64,000 nt of DNA, from assembly GCF_009176975.1 (NCBI RefSeq), contig NZ_WEZG01000004.1, forward strand, positions 124,001 through 188,000, written 5' to 3'. The notes under the pieces were generated by a model that was not told where the DNA came from, ran no database searches, and saw only the letters and a program-made list of their open reading frames with translations. Within the stretch, counting starts at the first letter, position 1. Every line of letters starts with the position of its first letter. The position numbers and the translations under genes were made by a program. The stretch is from Aureimonas psammosilenae. GTDB taxonomy: Bacteria > Pseudomonadota > Alphaproteobacteria > Rhizobiales > Rhizobiaceae. Below are positions 27,020-35,642 of this stretch, piece by piece.

Positions 27020-28566
27020 AGGAGACGACCCCCATGCTTGAGGCGAGCGCGCCCATCATCCTGCTCCATCCCGACGACGACGTGGCCGTCGCGCGGCGCA
27101 CCATCCAGGCCGGCGCTCCCGCCGGGCACGGCGCGCTTCACGCCGCCGAGAATGTCGGGCGCGGCCACAAGATCGCGGTGAAGCCGGTTCCCGCTGGCGG
27201 CGAGGTCCGCAAATACGGTCAGGTGATCGGGATCGCGACCGTCGACATCGCGCCCGGCGCCCATGTCCACCTCCACAACCTCGCCATGGTGCCTTCCGTC
27301 CACGAGCACCGCTTCGGGGCGGGCGTGGAGGATGTCATGATGGTGCCGGAAGCCGAGCGCCGCACCTTTCTCGGCTTCGATCGCGGGGCTGGGGGTACGG
27401 GCACCCGCAACTATATCGGCGTCATCTCCTCCGTGAACTGCTCGGCCACCGTGTCGCGCGCCATCGCCGACCATTTCAACAAGGCGGGCGGGCTCGAAGG
27501 CTTCCCCAATATCGACGGCGTCGTGGCGCTGACCCATGGCGGCGGCTGCGCGCTCAACAACAAGTCGGAAGGCTACCGCGTCCTGATCCGCACCATCCAG
27601 GGTTATGCCCGCCATCCCAATTTCGGCGGCATCCTGATGATCGGCCTCGGCTGCGAGACCAACCAGATCGCGCCGATCCTCGAGCACTACAAGCTGGAGG
27701 AAGGTGACCGTTTTCGCACGATGAACATCCAGGCCTATGGCGGCACGAGGAAGACCACCGAGGCGGCCATCGCGATGATCAAGGAGATGCTGCCTTCCGT
27801 GAACGAGGCGCGGCGCACGCCGCAGCCCTTGTCGCGGTTGAAGCTCGCCCTCGAATGCGGCGGCTCGGACGGTTATTCCGGCATTTCGGCCAATCCCGCG
27901 CTCGGCCACGCCTCCGACCTCATCGTGCGCCATGGGGGCACGACGGTTCTCTCCGAAACACCGGAAATCTACGGCGCCGAGCATCTCCTGACGCGCCGCG
28001 CGGCTTCGCCGGCGGTGGCGCAGAAGCTTCTCGACCGCATCGACTGGTGGCGCGACTACACGGCGCGAAACGGGGATGAGCTCAACAACAACCCGTCCTT
28101 CGGCAACAAGCTCGGCGGGCTGACGACGATCCTCGAAAAATCGCTCGGCGCGGTCGCCAAGGGGGGCTCGATGCCGCTGAAAGCCGTCTACGAGTTCGGC
28201 GAGATCGTCACCGAGCCCGGCTTCGTCTTCATGGACACGCCCGGCTACGACCCCGTCGCGGTGACGGGACAGGTGGCGGGCGGCTGCAACGTCATCTGCT
28301 TCACCACGGGGCGCGGCTCGGTGTCGGGCTTCAAGCCGGCCCCTTGCATCAAGATCGCCACGAATTCCGAAATGTACTCGCATATGAGCGAGGACATGGA
28401 CATCGACTGCGGCGGCATCCTCACGGGCGCCGAAACGCTGGAGGAGTCCGGCGCGCGCATCTTCGAGGAGGTGATCGCGGTGGCCTCCGGGCGGCAAACG
28501 GCGAGCGAGCTCTACGACTACGGCGACAACGAGTTCGTGCCCTGGCAGATCGGCGCCGTCACGTGA
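27016..28566 (+). CDS. UxaA family altronate/galactarate-type dehydratase
   Basis: A 516-residue sugar-acid dehydratase. An N-terminal SAF domain spans about residues 13-90 (GRGHKIAVKPVPAGGEVRKYGQVIG), followed by the catalytic part with GTRNYIGVISSVNCSAT, THGGGCALNNKSEGY, MIGLGCETNQI, ECGGSDGYSGISANP and STGRG-like FTTGRGSVSGF. Conserved cysteines fit an iron-dependent lyase. The family dehydrates altronate or galactarate to 2-keto-3-deoxy acids. The GGSDG block and overall match favour the altronate branch, but the true substrate may be another hexonate. Its 3' end overlaps the convergent dehydrogenase by 8 bp. Confidence 0.9.
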   Translation: MKETTPMLEASAPIILLHPDDDVAVARRTIQAGAPAGHGALHAAENVGRGHKIAVKPVPAGGEVRKYGQVIGIATVDIAPGAHVHLHNLAMVPSVHEHRFGAGVEDVMMVPEAERRTFLGFDRGAGGTGTRNYIGVISSVNCSATVSRAIADHFNKAGGLEGFPNIDGVVALTHGGGCALNNKSEGYRVLIRTIQGYARHPNFGGILMIGLGCETNQIAPILEHYKLEEGDRFRTMNIQAYGGTRKTTEAAIAMIKEMLPSVNEARRTPQPLSRLKLALECGGSDGYSGISANPALGHASDLIVRHGGTTVLSETPEIYGAEHLLTRRAASPAVAQKLLDRIDWWRDYTARNGDELNNNPSFGNKLGGLTTILEKSLGAVAKGGSMPLKAVYEFGEIVTEPGFVFMDTPGYDPVAVTGQVAGGCNVICFTTGRGSVSGFKPAPCIKIATNSEMYSHMSEDMDIDCGGILTGAETLEESGARIFEEVIAVASGRQTASELYDYGDNEFVPWQIGAVT

Positions 28567-29578
28567 AATCGAGCTGCACCTTCAACGCCTGATCGGGGTG
28601 TTTCTCGGCAAAATCGAAGGCGGCCTTCGCATCCTTCGCCGGAAAGACCTGGGTGATCATCGGCGCGGGGCTCAACTCCCCGCGCTCCAGCCAGCCGACG
28701 ACGTCCCCGATGAAGCGCCGGTTGAGGCGCGAGCCGACAAGCGTCAGTTCCTTGCGCACGATCTCGGCCTGCGAAATCTCGCAAGGAGCGGCAGAAAAGC
28801 CGAGAAGCCCGATCCGGCCCGCCGGCGCGGCGACGCGGCAGGCCTCAGCGAGGAGCGCGGGCACGCCCGCCCCGTCGATCACGACGGAAGGGCCGAGCCC
28901 GTCCATCTCGCCCGACACCGCGTCGGCCACCGATTCCACGCGCGAATGGATCACGCGGTCCGCGCCGAAGGCCCTCGCCCGCTCCAGGCGCGCGGGGTCG
29001 ATATCGGCGAGGATGCAGCGGGCCCCGCGCATCTTCGCCACCTGAAGAACGGTGAGCCCGACCGTGCCCGCGCCGTAGATCAGGACGCTGTCCTCCGCCG
29101 TCAATCCGGTGCGCCACAGGACGTTGGCGGCGACCGCCAAGGGCTCGGCGAGCGCCGCGACATCGAGCCCGAGCGCCGGCGACACGCGGACGGCGTTCTG
29201 CGCCGGCACCACGGCCACGGAGCGAAAGCCGCCGTCGCGATGGACGCCGATGACCTGGAGATGGGCGCAGACATTCGGGCGGCCGGTGCGGCAGGGATGG
29301 CAGTGGCCGCAGGCGACCACCGGATCGGCGACCACATGGTCGCCGATGCCGAGCGTCGAGACGCCTTCGCCCAACGCCTCCACCGTGCCGGCGAATTCAT
29401 GGCCGATGACGCGCGGATATCGGGCGAAGGGGTTGGAGCCGTGGAGGATGTGCATGTCCGAGCCGCAGATGCCGGCGCGGTGGACGCGGATCGCCACCTC
29501 GCCGGGGCCGGGCTCTCCCGTCGGCCCTCCCTCCGTCACCTCGAGATGGTGCGGCTCGCGCACCGAGATCGTCACCAT
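28559..29578 (-). CDS. Zinc-dependent alcohol dehydrogenase (RspB/LgoD-like)
   Basis: A 339-residue medium-chain dehydrogenase. The catalytic zinc motifs are GICGSDMH (C38) and IGHEF. The structural zinc cysteines are in ACGHCHPCRTGRPNVC, and the cofactor motif is YGAGTVGLTVLQVA. It lies 22 bp after the TRAP large-permease stop and belongs to that operon. It is a distant paralogue of the dehydrogenase at 25204-26214. A role in oxidising the acid imported by the TRAP system, for example L-galactonate to tagaturonate, is plausible but inferred. Confidence 0.9.
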   Translation of the reverse strand: MVTISVREPHHLEVTEGGPTGEPGPGEVAIRVHRAGICGSDMHILHGSNPFARYPRVIGHEFAGTVEALGEGVSTLGIGDHVVADPVVACGHCHPCRTGRPNVCAHLQVIGVHRDGGFRSVAVVPAQNAVRVSPALGLDVAALAEPLAVAANVLWRTGLTAEDSVLIYGAGTVGLTVLQVAKMRGARCILADIDPARLERARAFGADRVIHSRVESVADAVSGEMDGLGPSVVIDGAGVPALLAEACRVAAPAGRIGLLGFSAAPCEISQAEIVRKELTLVGSRLNRRFIGDVVGWLERGELSPAPMITQVFPAKDAKAAFDFAEKHPDQALKVQLDFT

Positions 29579-29600
29579 GCCGGACGGCCCCCACGCGCGC

Positions 29601-31007
29601 TCATCGGATCAGCCCCATCTGCGTCGGCAGCCACAGCGTCACCGCCGGAACGAAGGTGATGACGAGGAGCGCGATGAAGAGCGGCACCAGCCAGGGCAGG
29701 ATGGCGACCGTCGTTCGCTCCACCGAGAGTTTGGCGACGCGCGACAGGACGAAGAGCACCATGCCGAGCGGTGGATGAAGAAGGCCGATCATCAGGTTCA
29801 GCGTGATGATGAGGCCGAAATGCACCGGATCGATGCCGAGCCGCAGCGCGATGGGAAGAAGGATCGGCACGATGATGGTGATGGCCGCGATCGTGTCGAG
29901 AAAGCAGCCGATCACGAGAACCAGGATGTTCACGAGGATCAGGAACACGATCCAGTTGTCGGTGACGGACAGGATCGCGTCGCTCATGAGCTGCGCGGCC
30001 TGGCTGACGGTGAGAAGCCAGGCGAAGACGGAGGCGGCCGTCACGATGAAGAGCACGGAGGCCGTGGTCTCGATCGTGTCGAAGCTCGCCTTCGCCAGCG
30101 TGCGGAACGTCATGGTACGGTAGCGCACGAAGCCGAGGAAGAGCGACCAGATCACCGCCGCGACGGCCGCTTCCGTCGGCGTGAACCAGCCCATGGTCAT
30201 GCCGCCGATCAGGATCACCGGCGTCATCAGGGCCATCACGGCCGAGAAGTCGAAAGTCCAGTCGAGCGCGACGAGAACCACGAGCCCGACCAGCACCGCC
30301 ATGTTGACCGACAGGCCGACCAGCGTCAGCGCCCAGATGAAAAGCGGCACGGCGAGAACCACCGCGATCTCGACCGAAGCGCCGGCAAGCTTGGCCATCT
30401 CGAAGGGCGCGTCCGAGCCCCAGCCCTTGATCTTCGCGAAAATGGCGACCGTCACCATCATCAGAAGCGTCATCACGATGCCGGGCAGGATGCCGGCCAT
30501 GAAAAGCGCGCCGATGGAAACGTTGGCCATCATGCCGTAGATCACGAAGGGCAGGGACGGCGGGAAGATCGGCCCGAGCGTGGCGGACGCCGCCGTGACA
30601 CCGACCGCCGCTTCCACCGGATAGCCGTGGTCCTTCATCGCCTTGATCTCGATCGTGCCGATGCCGGCGGCGTCCGCCAGCGCCGTGCCGGACATGCCGG
30701 AAAAGATCACCGAGCCGATGATGTTGACCTGCGCGAGACCGCCCTTCATCCAGCCGACGAGCGCGACGGCGAAGGAATAGATGCGGCCCGTGACGCCAGC
30801 GATGTTCATCAGGTTGCCGGCGAGGATGAAGAACGGCACGGCCAGAAGCGGGAAGCTCTCGACGCCCGCGATCATGCGCTGCGCGATGATGATGTCGGGC
30901 GCGATGCCGTAAACGAGGAGATAAAGGCCCGACGCCACGAACATGGAGATCGCGACGGGCAGGCCGACGAGCATGAGAAGGAGAAAGGCCCCGATCAGAA
31001 GGGTCAT
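29601..31007 (-). CDS. TRAP transporter large permease (DctM type)
   Basis: A 468-residue inner-membrane protein with about twelve to fourteen hydrophobic segments. DctM signatures include VPFFILAGNLMN, GGLAQVNIIGSVIFSGMSGTALADAAGIG and LTLNLMIGLLHPPLGMVLF-like TLNLMIGLLHPPLGMVLF. It is slightly longer than the usual 425-430 residues, with an extra loop around residues 215-260. It powers uptake with the sodium or proton gradient. It follows the small permease by 5 bp. Confidence 0.95.
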   Translation of the reverse strand: MTLLIGAFLLLMLVGLPVAISMFVASGLYLLVYGIAPDIIIAQRMIAGVESFPLLAVPFFILAGNLMNIAGVTGRIYSFAVALVGWMKGGLAQVNIIGSVIFSGMSGTALADAAGIGTIEIKAMKDHGYPVEAAVGVTAASATLGPIFPPSLPFVIYGMMANVSIGALFMAGILPGIVMTLLMMVTVAIFAKIKGWGSDAPFEMAKLAGASVEIAVVLAVPLFIWALTLVGLSVNMAVLVGLVVLVALDWTFDFSAVMALMTPVILIGGMTMGWFTPTEAAVAAVIWSLFLGFVRYRTMTFRTLAKASFDTIETTASVLFIVTAASVFAWLLTVSQAAQLMSDAILSVTDNWIVFLILVNILVLVIGCFLDTIAAITIIVPILLPIALRLGIDPVHFGLIITLNLMIGLLHPPLGMVLFVLSRVAKLSVERTTVAILPWLVPLFIALLVITFVPAVTLWLPTQMGLIR

Positions 31008-31012
31008 GGGCG

Positions 31013-31630
31013 TCAGGCTCCCGTTCCGTCGAAGGCTTCAGGCTTTTCCAGGACCGAATAACCGCGCCGCCAGTTGCGCCACGCGACTTGGATGGCGCGC
31101 AGGAGCATCAGAACGAAGGCGGCGAACACGGCGTAGAAAACGATGGAGCGCGGCAGGTCGATCGTCACCATGCGCTCGCGCGACACGATGTTGACGTAGC
31201 GCCACAGGAGCTTGCAGGCATAGGCGAAGAAGCCGATGCGCACGACATCCACGAAGGTCGACAGACCCCGCGCCAGCCCCGCCGGCATGTAGTGGTAGAG
31301 AACGTCCACCTGGATGTGGCGCGACAGGCGCACGCACATCACCGCGCCCACGAACACCACCACCACGAGGCAGTTGATCGCGATCTCCTCCGTCCAGGCG
31401 AGGCTGTTGTTGAGGACGTAGCGCGTGAAGAACTGGAGAAAGACGCAGAGCGCCATGCCCCAGAAAACGAGGAGGCCGACCCAGTCCTCCACGGAGAAGT
31501 GGGACAGGTCGGGCGGCCCGTGATCCTCCTCGAAGGCCTGGGCGAGTTCCTCGCCGGTGACGGGCGTGTGGGGTGTTGCGGACAAGGGCGTCTCCCTCGG
31601 GCGCGCAAGGCGGCGCGGCCCGTCAGCCAT
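31013..31630 (-). CDS. TRAP transporter small permease (DctQ type)
   Basis: A 205-residue protein with four membrane segments. The conserved block TRYVLNNSLAWTEEIAI lies near residue 70, and VMCVRLSRHIQVDVLYHYMP follows. A hydrophilic N-terminal arm of about 50 residues precedes the first segment, and the start could be internal. It lies between the binding protein and the large permease. Confidence 0.93.
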   Translation of the reverse strand: MADGPRRLARPRETPLSATPHTPVTGEELAQAFEEDHGPPDLSHFSVEDWVGLLVFWGMALCVFLQFFTRYVLNNSLAWTEEIAINCLVVVVFVGAVMCVRLSRHIQVDVLYHYMPAGLARGLSTFVDVVRIGFFAYACKLLWRYVNIVSRERMVTIDLPRSIVFYAVFAAFVLMLLRAIQVAWRNWRRGYSVLEKPEAFDGTGA

Positions 31631-31690
31631 GGTTTCATCGGGGAGAGGAAAGGCCAGGACGGCGGTGAAGCCGCCCTAGCTCGAAACTAA

Positions 31691-32677
31691 CTACTGGACG
31701 GCGCGGATCGCGTCGTAGTCTTCCTGGCGGTAGCCGTATTTCTCCAACGGCGCGCGCTCCTTCACCGTTTTCTCGAAATCGGCCTTGTCGACCTCGGCGA
31801 CATCGATGCCCCGGCCGCGGAAGGTTTCCACGAGCGCGGCCTCGCGCTCCTGCACGATCTTCGTCGCGCGGGTCGCCGCTTCCAGCATGACCTCCGAGAA
31901 GATCGCCTTGTCGGCGTCCGACAACGAGGCCCAGCGCGTTTGCGAGACGACGGTGTTGAGGTGGTCGGTGATGTGGCCGGTCAGCGCGATATGCGACTGG
32001 ACCTCGTAGAACTTCTTGGCCTCGATGGTCGTCAGCGGGTTTTCCTGCGCTTCCACCGTACCGTTCTGGAGCGCGAGATAGACTTCCGCGAAGGCGATGG
32101 GCGCGGTGTTGGCGCCGCAGGCCTGGGGCATGGCGAGATAGGCCGGAACGTCCGGCACGCGCATCTTCACGCCCTTCAGGTCGGCGCAGGTCTTCACCGC
32201 CTTGTTCGCCGTGGTGTGGCGCGTGCCGTAATAGGTGACGGCCGCGATGTGGTGGCCGGACGCTTCCTCGTAGCCCGCCGCCAGGCGCTTGAAGACGTCG
32301 CTCTTGGCATAGGCGACGAGATGGGCCGGATCGCGGAAGATATAGGGGTAGTAGGTCACGCCGATGGGCGGATATTCGCGGGCCGCGAAGGACGAGCCCG
32401 AGATGATGATGTCGACCGTGCCGAGCGTCAGGCCCTGATTGATGTCGGCTTCCTTGCCGAGCTGCGAGGCGGGATAGACCTGGATCTCGTAGCGCCCTTC
32501 GGTGCGCTTCTTGATTTCTTCCGCCGCCCATAGGGACTCGGTGTGGAAGGGCTCCGTCACCTCGTAGACATGCGCCCAGTTCAGCTTTTCGGCGGCGCTC
32601 GCCCCACTCGGGGTCAGCCCCGCGATGACTGTTGCCAGGGCGCCCGCCGCGCCGAGAATGGTTCGTCGCGCGATCAT
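31691..32677 (-). CDS. TRAP transporter substrate-binding protein (DctP type)
   Basis: A 328-residue periplasmic protein with a signal peptide (residues 1-28, beginning MIARRTILGAAG and ending SGASAAE). DctP features are QVYPASQLGKEADINQGLTLGTVDII, LKGVKMRVPDVPAYLAM with the carboxylate-binding Arg, and ALQNGTVEAQENPLTTI. The ligand is therefore likely an organic acid, here a sugar acid by context. The ATG at 32677, with GGGAGGATAC upstream, overlaps the GntR stop by 4 bp. Confidence 0.95.
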   Translation of the reverse strand: MIARRTILGAAGALATVIAGLTPSGASAAEKLNWAHVYEVTEPFHTESLWAAEEIKKRTEGRYEIQVYPASQLGKEADINQGLTLGTVDIIISGSSFAAREYPPIGVTYYPYIFRDPAHLVAYAKSDVFKRLAAGYEEASGHHIAAVTYYGTRHTTANKAVKTCADLKGVKMRVPDVPAYLAMPQACGANTAPIAFAEVYLALQNGTVEAQENPLTTIEAKKFYEVQSHIALTGHITDHLNTVVSQTRWASLSDADKAIFSEVMLEAATRATKIVQEREAALVETFRGRGIDVAEVDKADFEKTVKERAPLEKYGYRQEDYDAIRAVQ

Positions 32678-33441
32678 ACCGTATCCTCCCGTTGATGTTT
32701 TCGGGGCGTGCGGGGGCGGTGCCGCCCCGGTCCCACGCCTTCGGCGTTCCCCTCGCCGAATCCGATCTGGAACCGCTTCTGCGATTCCTGAAGGTGGTGC
32801 CGCATGGCGGCCTCGGCCGCATCGCCGTTGCCGGACGCGATCGCGTCGCGCACCTGCCGGTGTTCGCCATGGGCGAGACGCCAGCTTTCGCCATTCTCGA
32901 AATATTGCGACAGTCGCGCGAAATAGGGTGTCAGCCGCTGGTCGAAGAGTTCGCCGACGAAGCGCTGGAGCACCGCATTGCCGAGAAGACCGGCGACGGC
33001 GACGTGAAAGGCGCGGTCGAGCGCGATCGTTTCGCTTGAGGGATGCGTGCCGTCCTCCATGCGGGCGAGGACAGTGTCGAGCGCGGCGAGACCCGCTTCG
33101 TCGCGAAGGTTGGCTGCTTCGCGCGCCACGGCGCTTTCCACGACCTCGCGGGCGCGCAGCACCTCGAAGGGGCCTTCGGTCTGCGCCGGCACGAGCGCCT
33201 TTTTGGCCGGCGGGCGGGCGACATAGATACCGGAGCCGACGCGGATGCGGACGCGCCCTTCCACCTCCAGCGCGATCAGGGCTTCGCGAACGGTCGGGCG
33301 CGAGATGCCGAGCCGCTCGGAAAGCTCCCGCTCGGTCGGCAGGCGGTCGCCGACCGCATAGGTGCCGGACTCGATCAGGCCGCGAAGCTGGTCGGCGACC
33401 TGTCGATAAAGGCGGCGTGGTTCGATGGCTTCGAGCGGCAT
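32674..33441 (-). CDS. GntR family regulator, FadR subfamily
   Basis: A 255-residue repressor from the ATG at 33441 (GGGAGGGG lies upstream; an in-frame start at 33495 would run into the operator). The winged helix reads LPTERELSERLGISRPTVREALIALEVEGRVRI, and the effector domain has ALDRAFHVAVAGLLGN and GEHRQVRDAIASGNGDAAEAAM. It is the first gene of the TRAP/dehydrogenase operon and probably autoregulates it through the palindromic site just upstream. Confidence 0.92.
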   Translation of the reverse strand: MPLEAIEPRRLYRQVADQLRGLIESGTYAVGDRLPTERELSERLGISRPTVREALIALEVEGRVRIRVGSGIYVARPPAKKALVPAQTEGPFEVLRAREVVESAVAREAANLRDEAGLAALDTVLARMEDGTHPSSETIALDRAFHVAVAGLLGNAVLQRFVGELFDQRLTPYFARLSQYFENGESWRLAHGEHRQVRDAIASGNGDAAEAAMRHHLQESQKRFQIGFGEGNAEGVGPGRHRPRTPRKHQREDTV

Positions 33442-33476
33442 GGCGTCGTGAAGCCCCTCCCAAAGCGTCCACAACA

Positions 33477-33501
33477 GGTCAATTGATCTGACCAATTGAC
33501 C
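33477..33501. promoter_or_regulatory. Palindromic GntR-type operator upstream of the TRAP operon
   Basis: GGTCAATTG (33477-33485) and CAATTGACC (33493-33501) form a perfect 9-bp inverted repeat with a 7-base spacer. On the minus strand, positions 33494-33482 read TGGTCAGATCAAT, which differs by only two or three bases from the paired sites at 26270 and 26302. The two FadR-type regulators of this window therefore seem to share a recognition sequence. Confidence 0.65.
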
Positions 33502-33574
33502 GGAATGTTCCCCATCGCGAGGCCGGGGTCAAGCCGCTCGCACTGTTTGCCGACCGGAAAAACGTCAGCCGGTC

Positions 33575-34606
33575 TCAGCCAAGCCGAAGAAAGGCGGCCG
33601 TGTCGGGATCGATCGGCACGCCGTTTGCCCGGCGCTCGGCCTCCACCGCCCATTCGCGGTCGCCGGGGGCGAGGATCGGGCCGGCCCTTTCCGCCGTCGC
33701 GCTCCCCCGCAGGGCGTCGAGATAGGCGCGCATTCCGGCCGCGAACACGGCTTCGCCGCCAAAGCGCGCCGGATCGACGGCCAGCACGAAATGGCCCATG
33801 CCGCGCGGCGTTTTCATGTCCCCCTGCCCCACCATCGGCTCGAAGGCGTGGTCGAGCGTCGCGCCGGTGAGGATCGCCGAGAACAGCGTCGCGACGCCGG
33901 CCAGCGCCGCGCCCTTGAAGCCGAAATCCGCGCCGCCGAGCGGCATCAGCATTTCGGCGGTCTCCGCGTTTCGCGTAGGGACCCCCGTCTTGTCGGCCGC
34001 GACGCCTTCCGGCAGTTCCCGCCCGAGCGAGCGGTACAGAAGAACGCGGTTCAACGGGATGGACGAGGTCGCCATGTCGAGAAGCCAGGGCCTGGCGCCC
34101 GCGACGGGCGCGGCGAAGGCCAGCGGATTGGTGCCGTGAAAAGCGGCGGCCCCGCCGAAAAGCGCGACGATCGAGTCGGCATTCGTGGTGGCGAAACCGA
34201 CCATGCCGGCCTCCGCCACCGCCAAGGCATAAGCGCCCGCCGCGCCGAAATGTGAGGAGCGCACCGCCCCCACCGCGCCGACCCCGCTTTCGCGCGCGAT
34301 CTCCACGGCGCTTTCTGCCGCGCGATAAGCGACGAGATGGCCGAGCCCGTCGTCGCCGTCCACGAGCGCGGTGGCGGGACCGGTGCGCTTCACCGCGAGG
34401 TTCGGCCGCGGATTGACCCGGCCGGACTGCAGCACCCGGCAATAATGCGCCACGAGGCGGGCCCCGTGGCTGTCGACGCCCAGAAGCGAGGCATGCATCA
34501 GCGCGCGCACCGTGGCCGCCAGCGATTCCTCCGATGCGCCGGCTTGGCGAAGCGCATCCTCCAGCGCGCGCCGCAATGCGGCGGCTTCGACGGTGATCTG
34601 TTGCAT
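33575..34606 (-). CDS. Ldh family NAD(P)-dependent oxidoreductase (malate/L-lactate dehydrogenase-like)
   Basis: A 343-residue protein of the YbiC/YlbC/YiaK superfamily, with no Rossmann fold. Landmarks are LLGVDSHGARLVAHYCRVLQSG with the catalytic histidine, VGAVRSSHFGAAGAYA, MVGFATTNADSIVALFGG, HGTNPLAFAAP and DFGFKGAAL. Members reduce 2-keto acids such as diketogulonate, sulfopyruvate or ureidoglycolate-type substrates. GGAGG six bases before the ATG at 34606 fixes the start. It lies next to the TRAP operon and the GntR operator, so a role in sugar-acid catabolism is likely. Confidence 0.9.
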   Translation of the reverse strand: MQQITVEAAALRRALEDALRQAGASEESLAATVRALMHASLLGVDSHGARLVAHYCRVLQSGRVNPRPNLAVKRTGPATALVDGDDGLGHLVAYRAAESAVEIARESGVGAVGAVRSSHFGAAGAYALAVAEAGMVGFATTNADSIVALFGGAAAFHGTNPLAFAAPVAGARPWLLDMATSSIPLNRVLLYRSLGRELPEGVAADKTGVPTRNAETAEMLMPLGGADFGFKGAALAGVATLFSAILTGATLDHAFEPMVGQGDMKTPRGMGHFVLAVDPARFGGEAVFAAGMRAYLDALRGSATAERAGPILAPGDREWAVEAERRANGVPIDPDTAAFLRLG

Positions 34607-34695
34607 GGCCATCCTCCAACGGCGTCGTTCGGCCGATCCGTAAACCGGCACCGCCGGCTTGTCCCCCCTGATCCTGCGCTCGGGTTCGGGCAAGG

Positions 34696-35592
34696 TCAGT
34701 CGAGAAACGCGCTTGCCACCGCGCGGATCGCTTGCGTCAGTTCGCCAAGCGCGGCGACGGGAAGGCGCGCGACGGTCCAATGAAGCGTGACCTCGACCCT
34801 GAATGCCGGCGGCAGTTCCACGAGGCGCCCGGCGGCAAGATGCGACCGGGCGAGCGAAACCGGCTGCATCCCCCAGGCGAGGCCGGCAAGGGCGAGATCG
34901 AGAAAGCCGTGCGTCGACGGCACCCGGTGCGTCGGCGCGGCGAGGTTCACACCATACGCGGCTGCCGCCCAGCGCGCCTGCAGCATGTCGCGCGTGTCGA
35001 AGCGAAGGCACGGCGCTTGGCTCAAGGCCTCGGCATCCATCCCGCTGCCGAAGAAGCGCTCCACGAAATCGGGACTGGCGCAGGCGGCGTAGCGCATGGT
35101 GCCGAGCGGGATCGTCCGGCATCCCTGCACGGGCTCGGGATCGGCGGTCACCGCCGCCAGAACCTCGCCCGAACGTAAGCGCTCGGCGGTATGGGCCTCG
35201 TCGTCCAGCGTCAGGTCGAGAAGAACGCCGGCCTTGCGGCCGAACGCGGCGGCGGCATTGGGAACCCACGTCGCCAGCGAGTCGGCATTCACCGCGATCT
35301 TCAGGATGGCGGGCGCGCCCTTGTTCTTGGCGGCCAGCGTCGGCTCAAGATCCTCTTCCAGAAGGCGCACGCGGTCGAGATGGGCGCAAAGGGCGCGGCC
35401 GAGTTCGGTCGGCCGGCACGGCTGCGCCCGCACGATCAGAACCGCGCCGAAGCGCTCTTCGAGGCCGCGCACCCTTTGGGACACGGCCGAGGGCGTCAGC
35501 CCCAAGGCGCCCGCCGCGCGCTCGAAGCTGCCTTCCCGGATCACGGCATTGACGGCGAAGAGCGCGGGATAATCCAGCATGGATGAAGCCAT
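34696..35592 (-). CDS. argP: LysR family regulator, ArgP/LysG-like
   Basis: A 298-residue LysR protein. The N-terminal helix-turn-helix is EGSFERAAGALGLTPSAVSQRVRGLEERFG, followed by an effector-binding domain. The sequence pattern (LDYPALFAVNAVIREGSFERAA) is characteristic of ArgP/IciA/LysG regulators of basic amino acid export. It is divergent from an ArgO/LysE exporter 50 bp away, the standard arrangement in which the regulator activates the exporter when arginine or lysine accumulates. Confidence 0.92.
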   Translation of the reverse strand: MASSMLDYPALFAVNAVIREGSFERAAGALGLTPSAVSQRVRGLEERFGAVLIVRAQPCRPTELGRALCAHLDRVRLLEEDLEPTLAAKNKGAPAILKIAVNADSLATWVPNAAAAFGRKAGVLLDLTLDDEAHTAERLRSGEVLAAVTADPEPVQGCRTIPLGTMRYAACASPDFVERFFGSGMDAEALSQAPCLRFDTRDMLQARWAAAAYGVNLAAPTHRVPSTHGFLDLALAGLAWGMQPVSLARSHLAAGRLVELPPAFRVEVTLHWTVARLPVAALGELTQAIRAVASAFLD

Positions 35593-35642
35593 GCTTCATC
35601 GGGTGAAGAAGAACAAGTTTCCCTTCAGCGCGCTCGCGCGGC

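Noticed and set aside
26539-28497. A 652-codon minus-strand open frame opposite gntR and the UxaA-type gene
   Set aside because: It spans two unrelated real genes and has no recognisable domain, so it is an antisense artefact.
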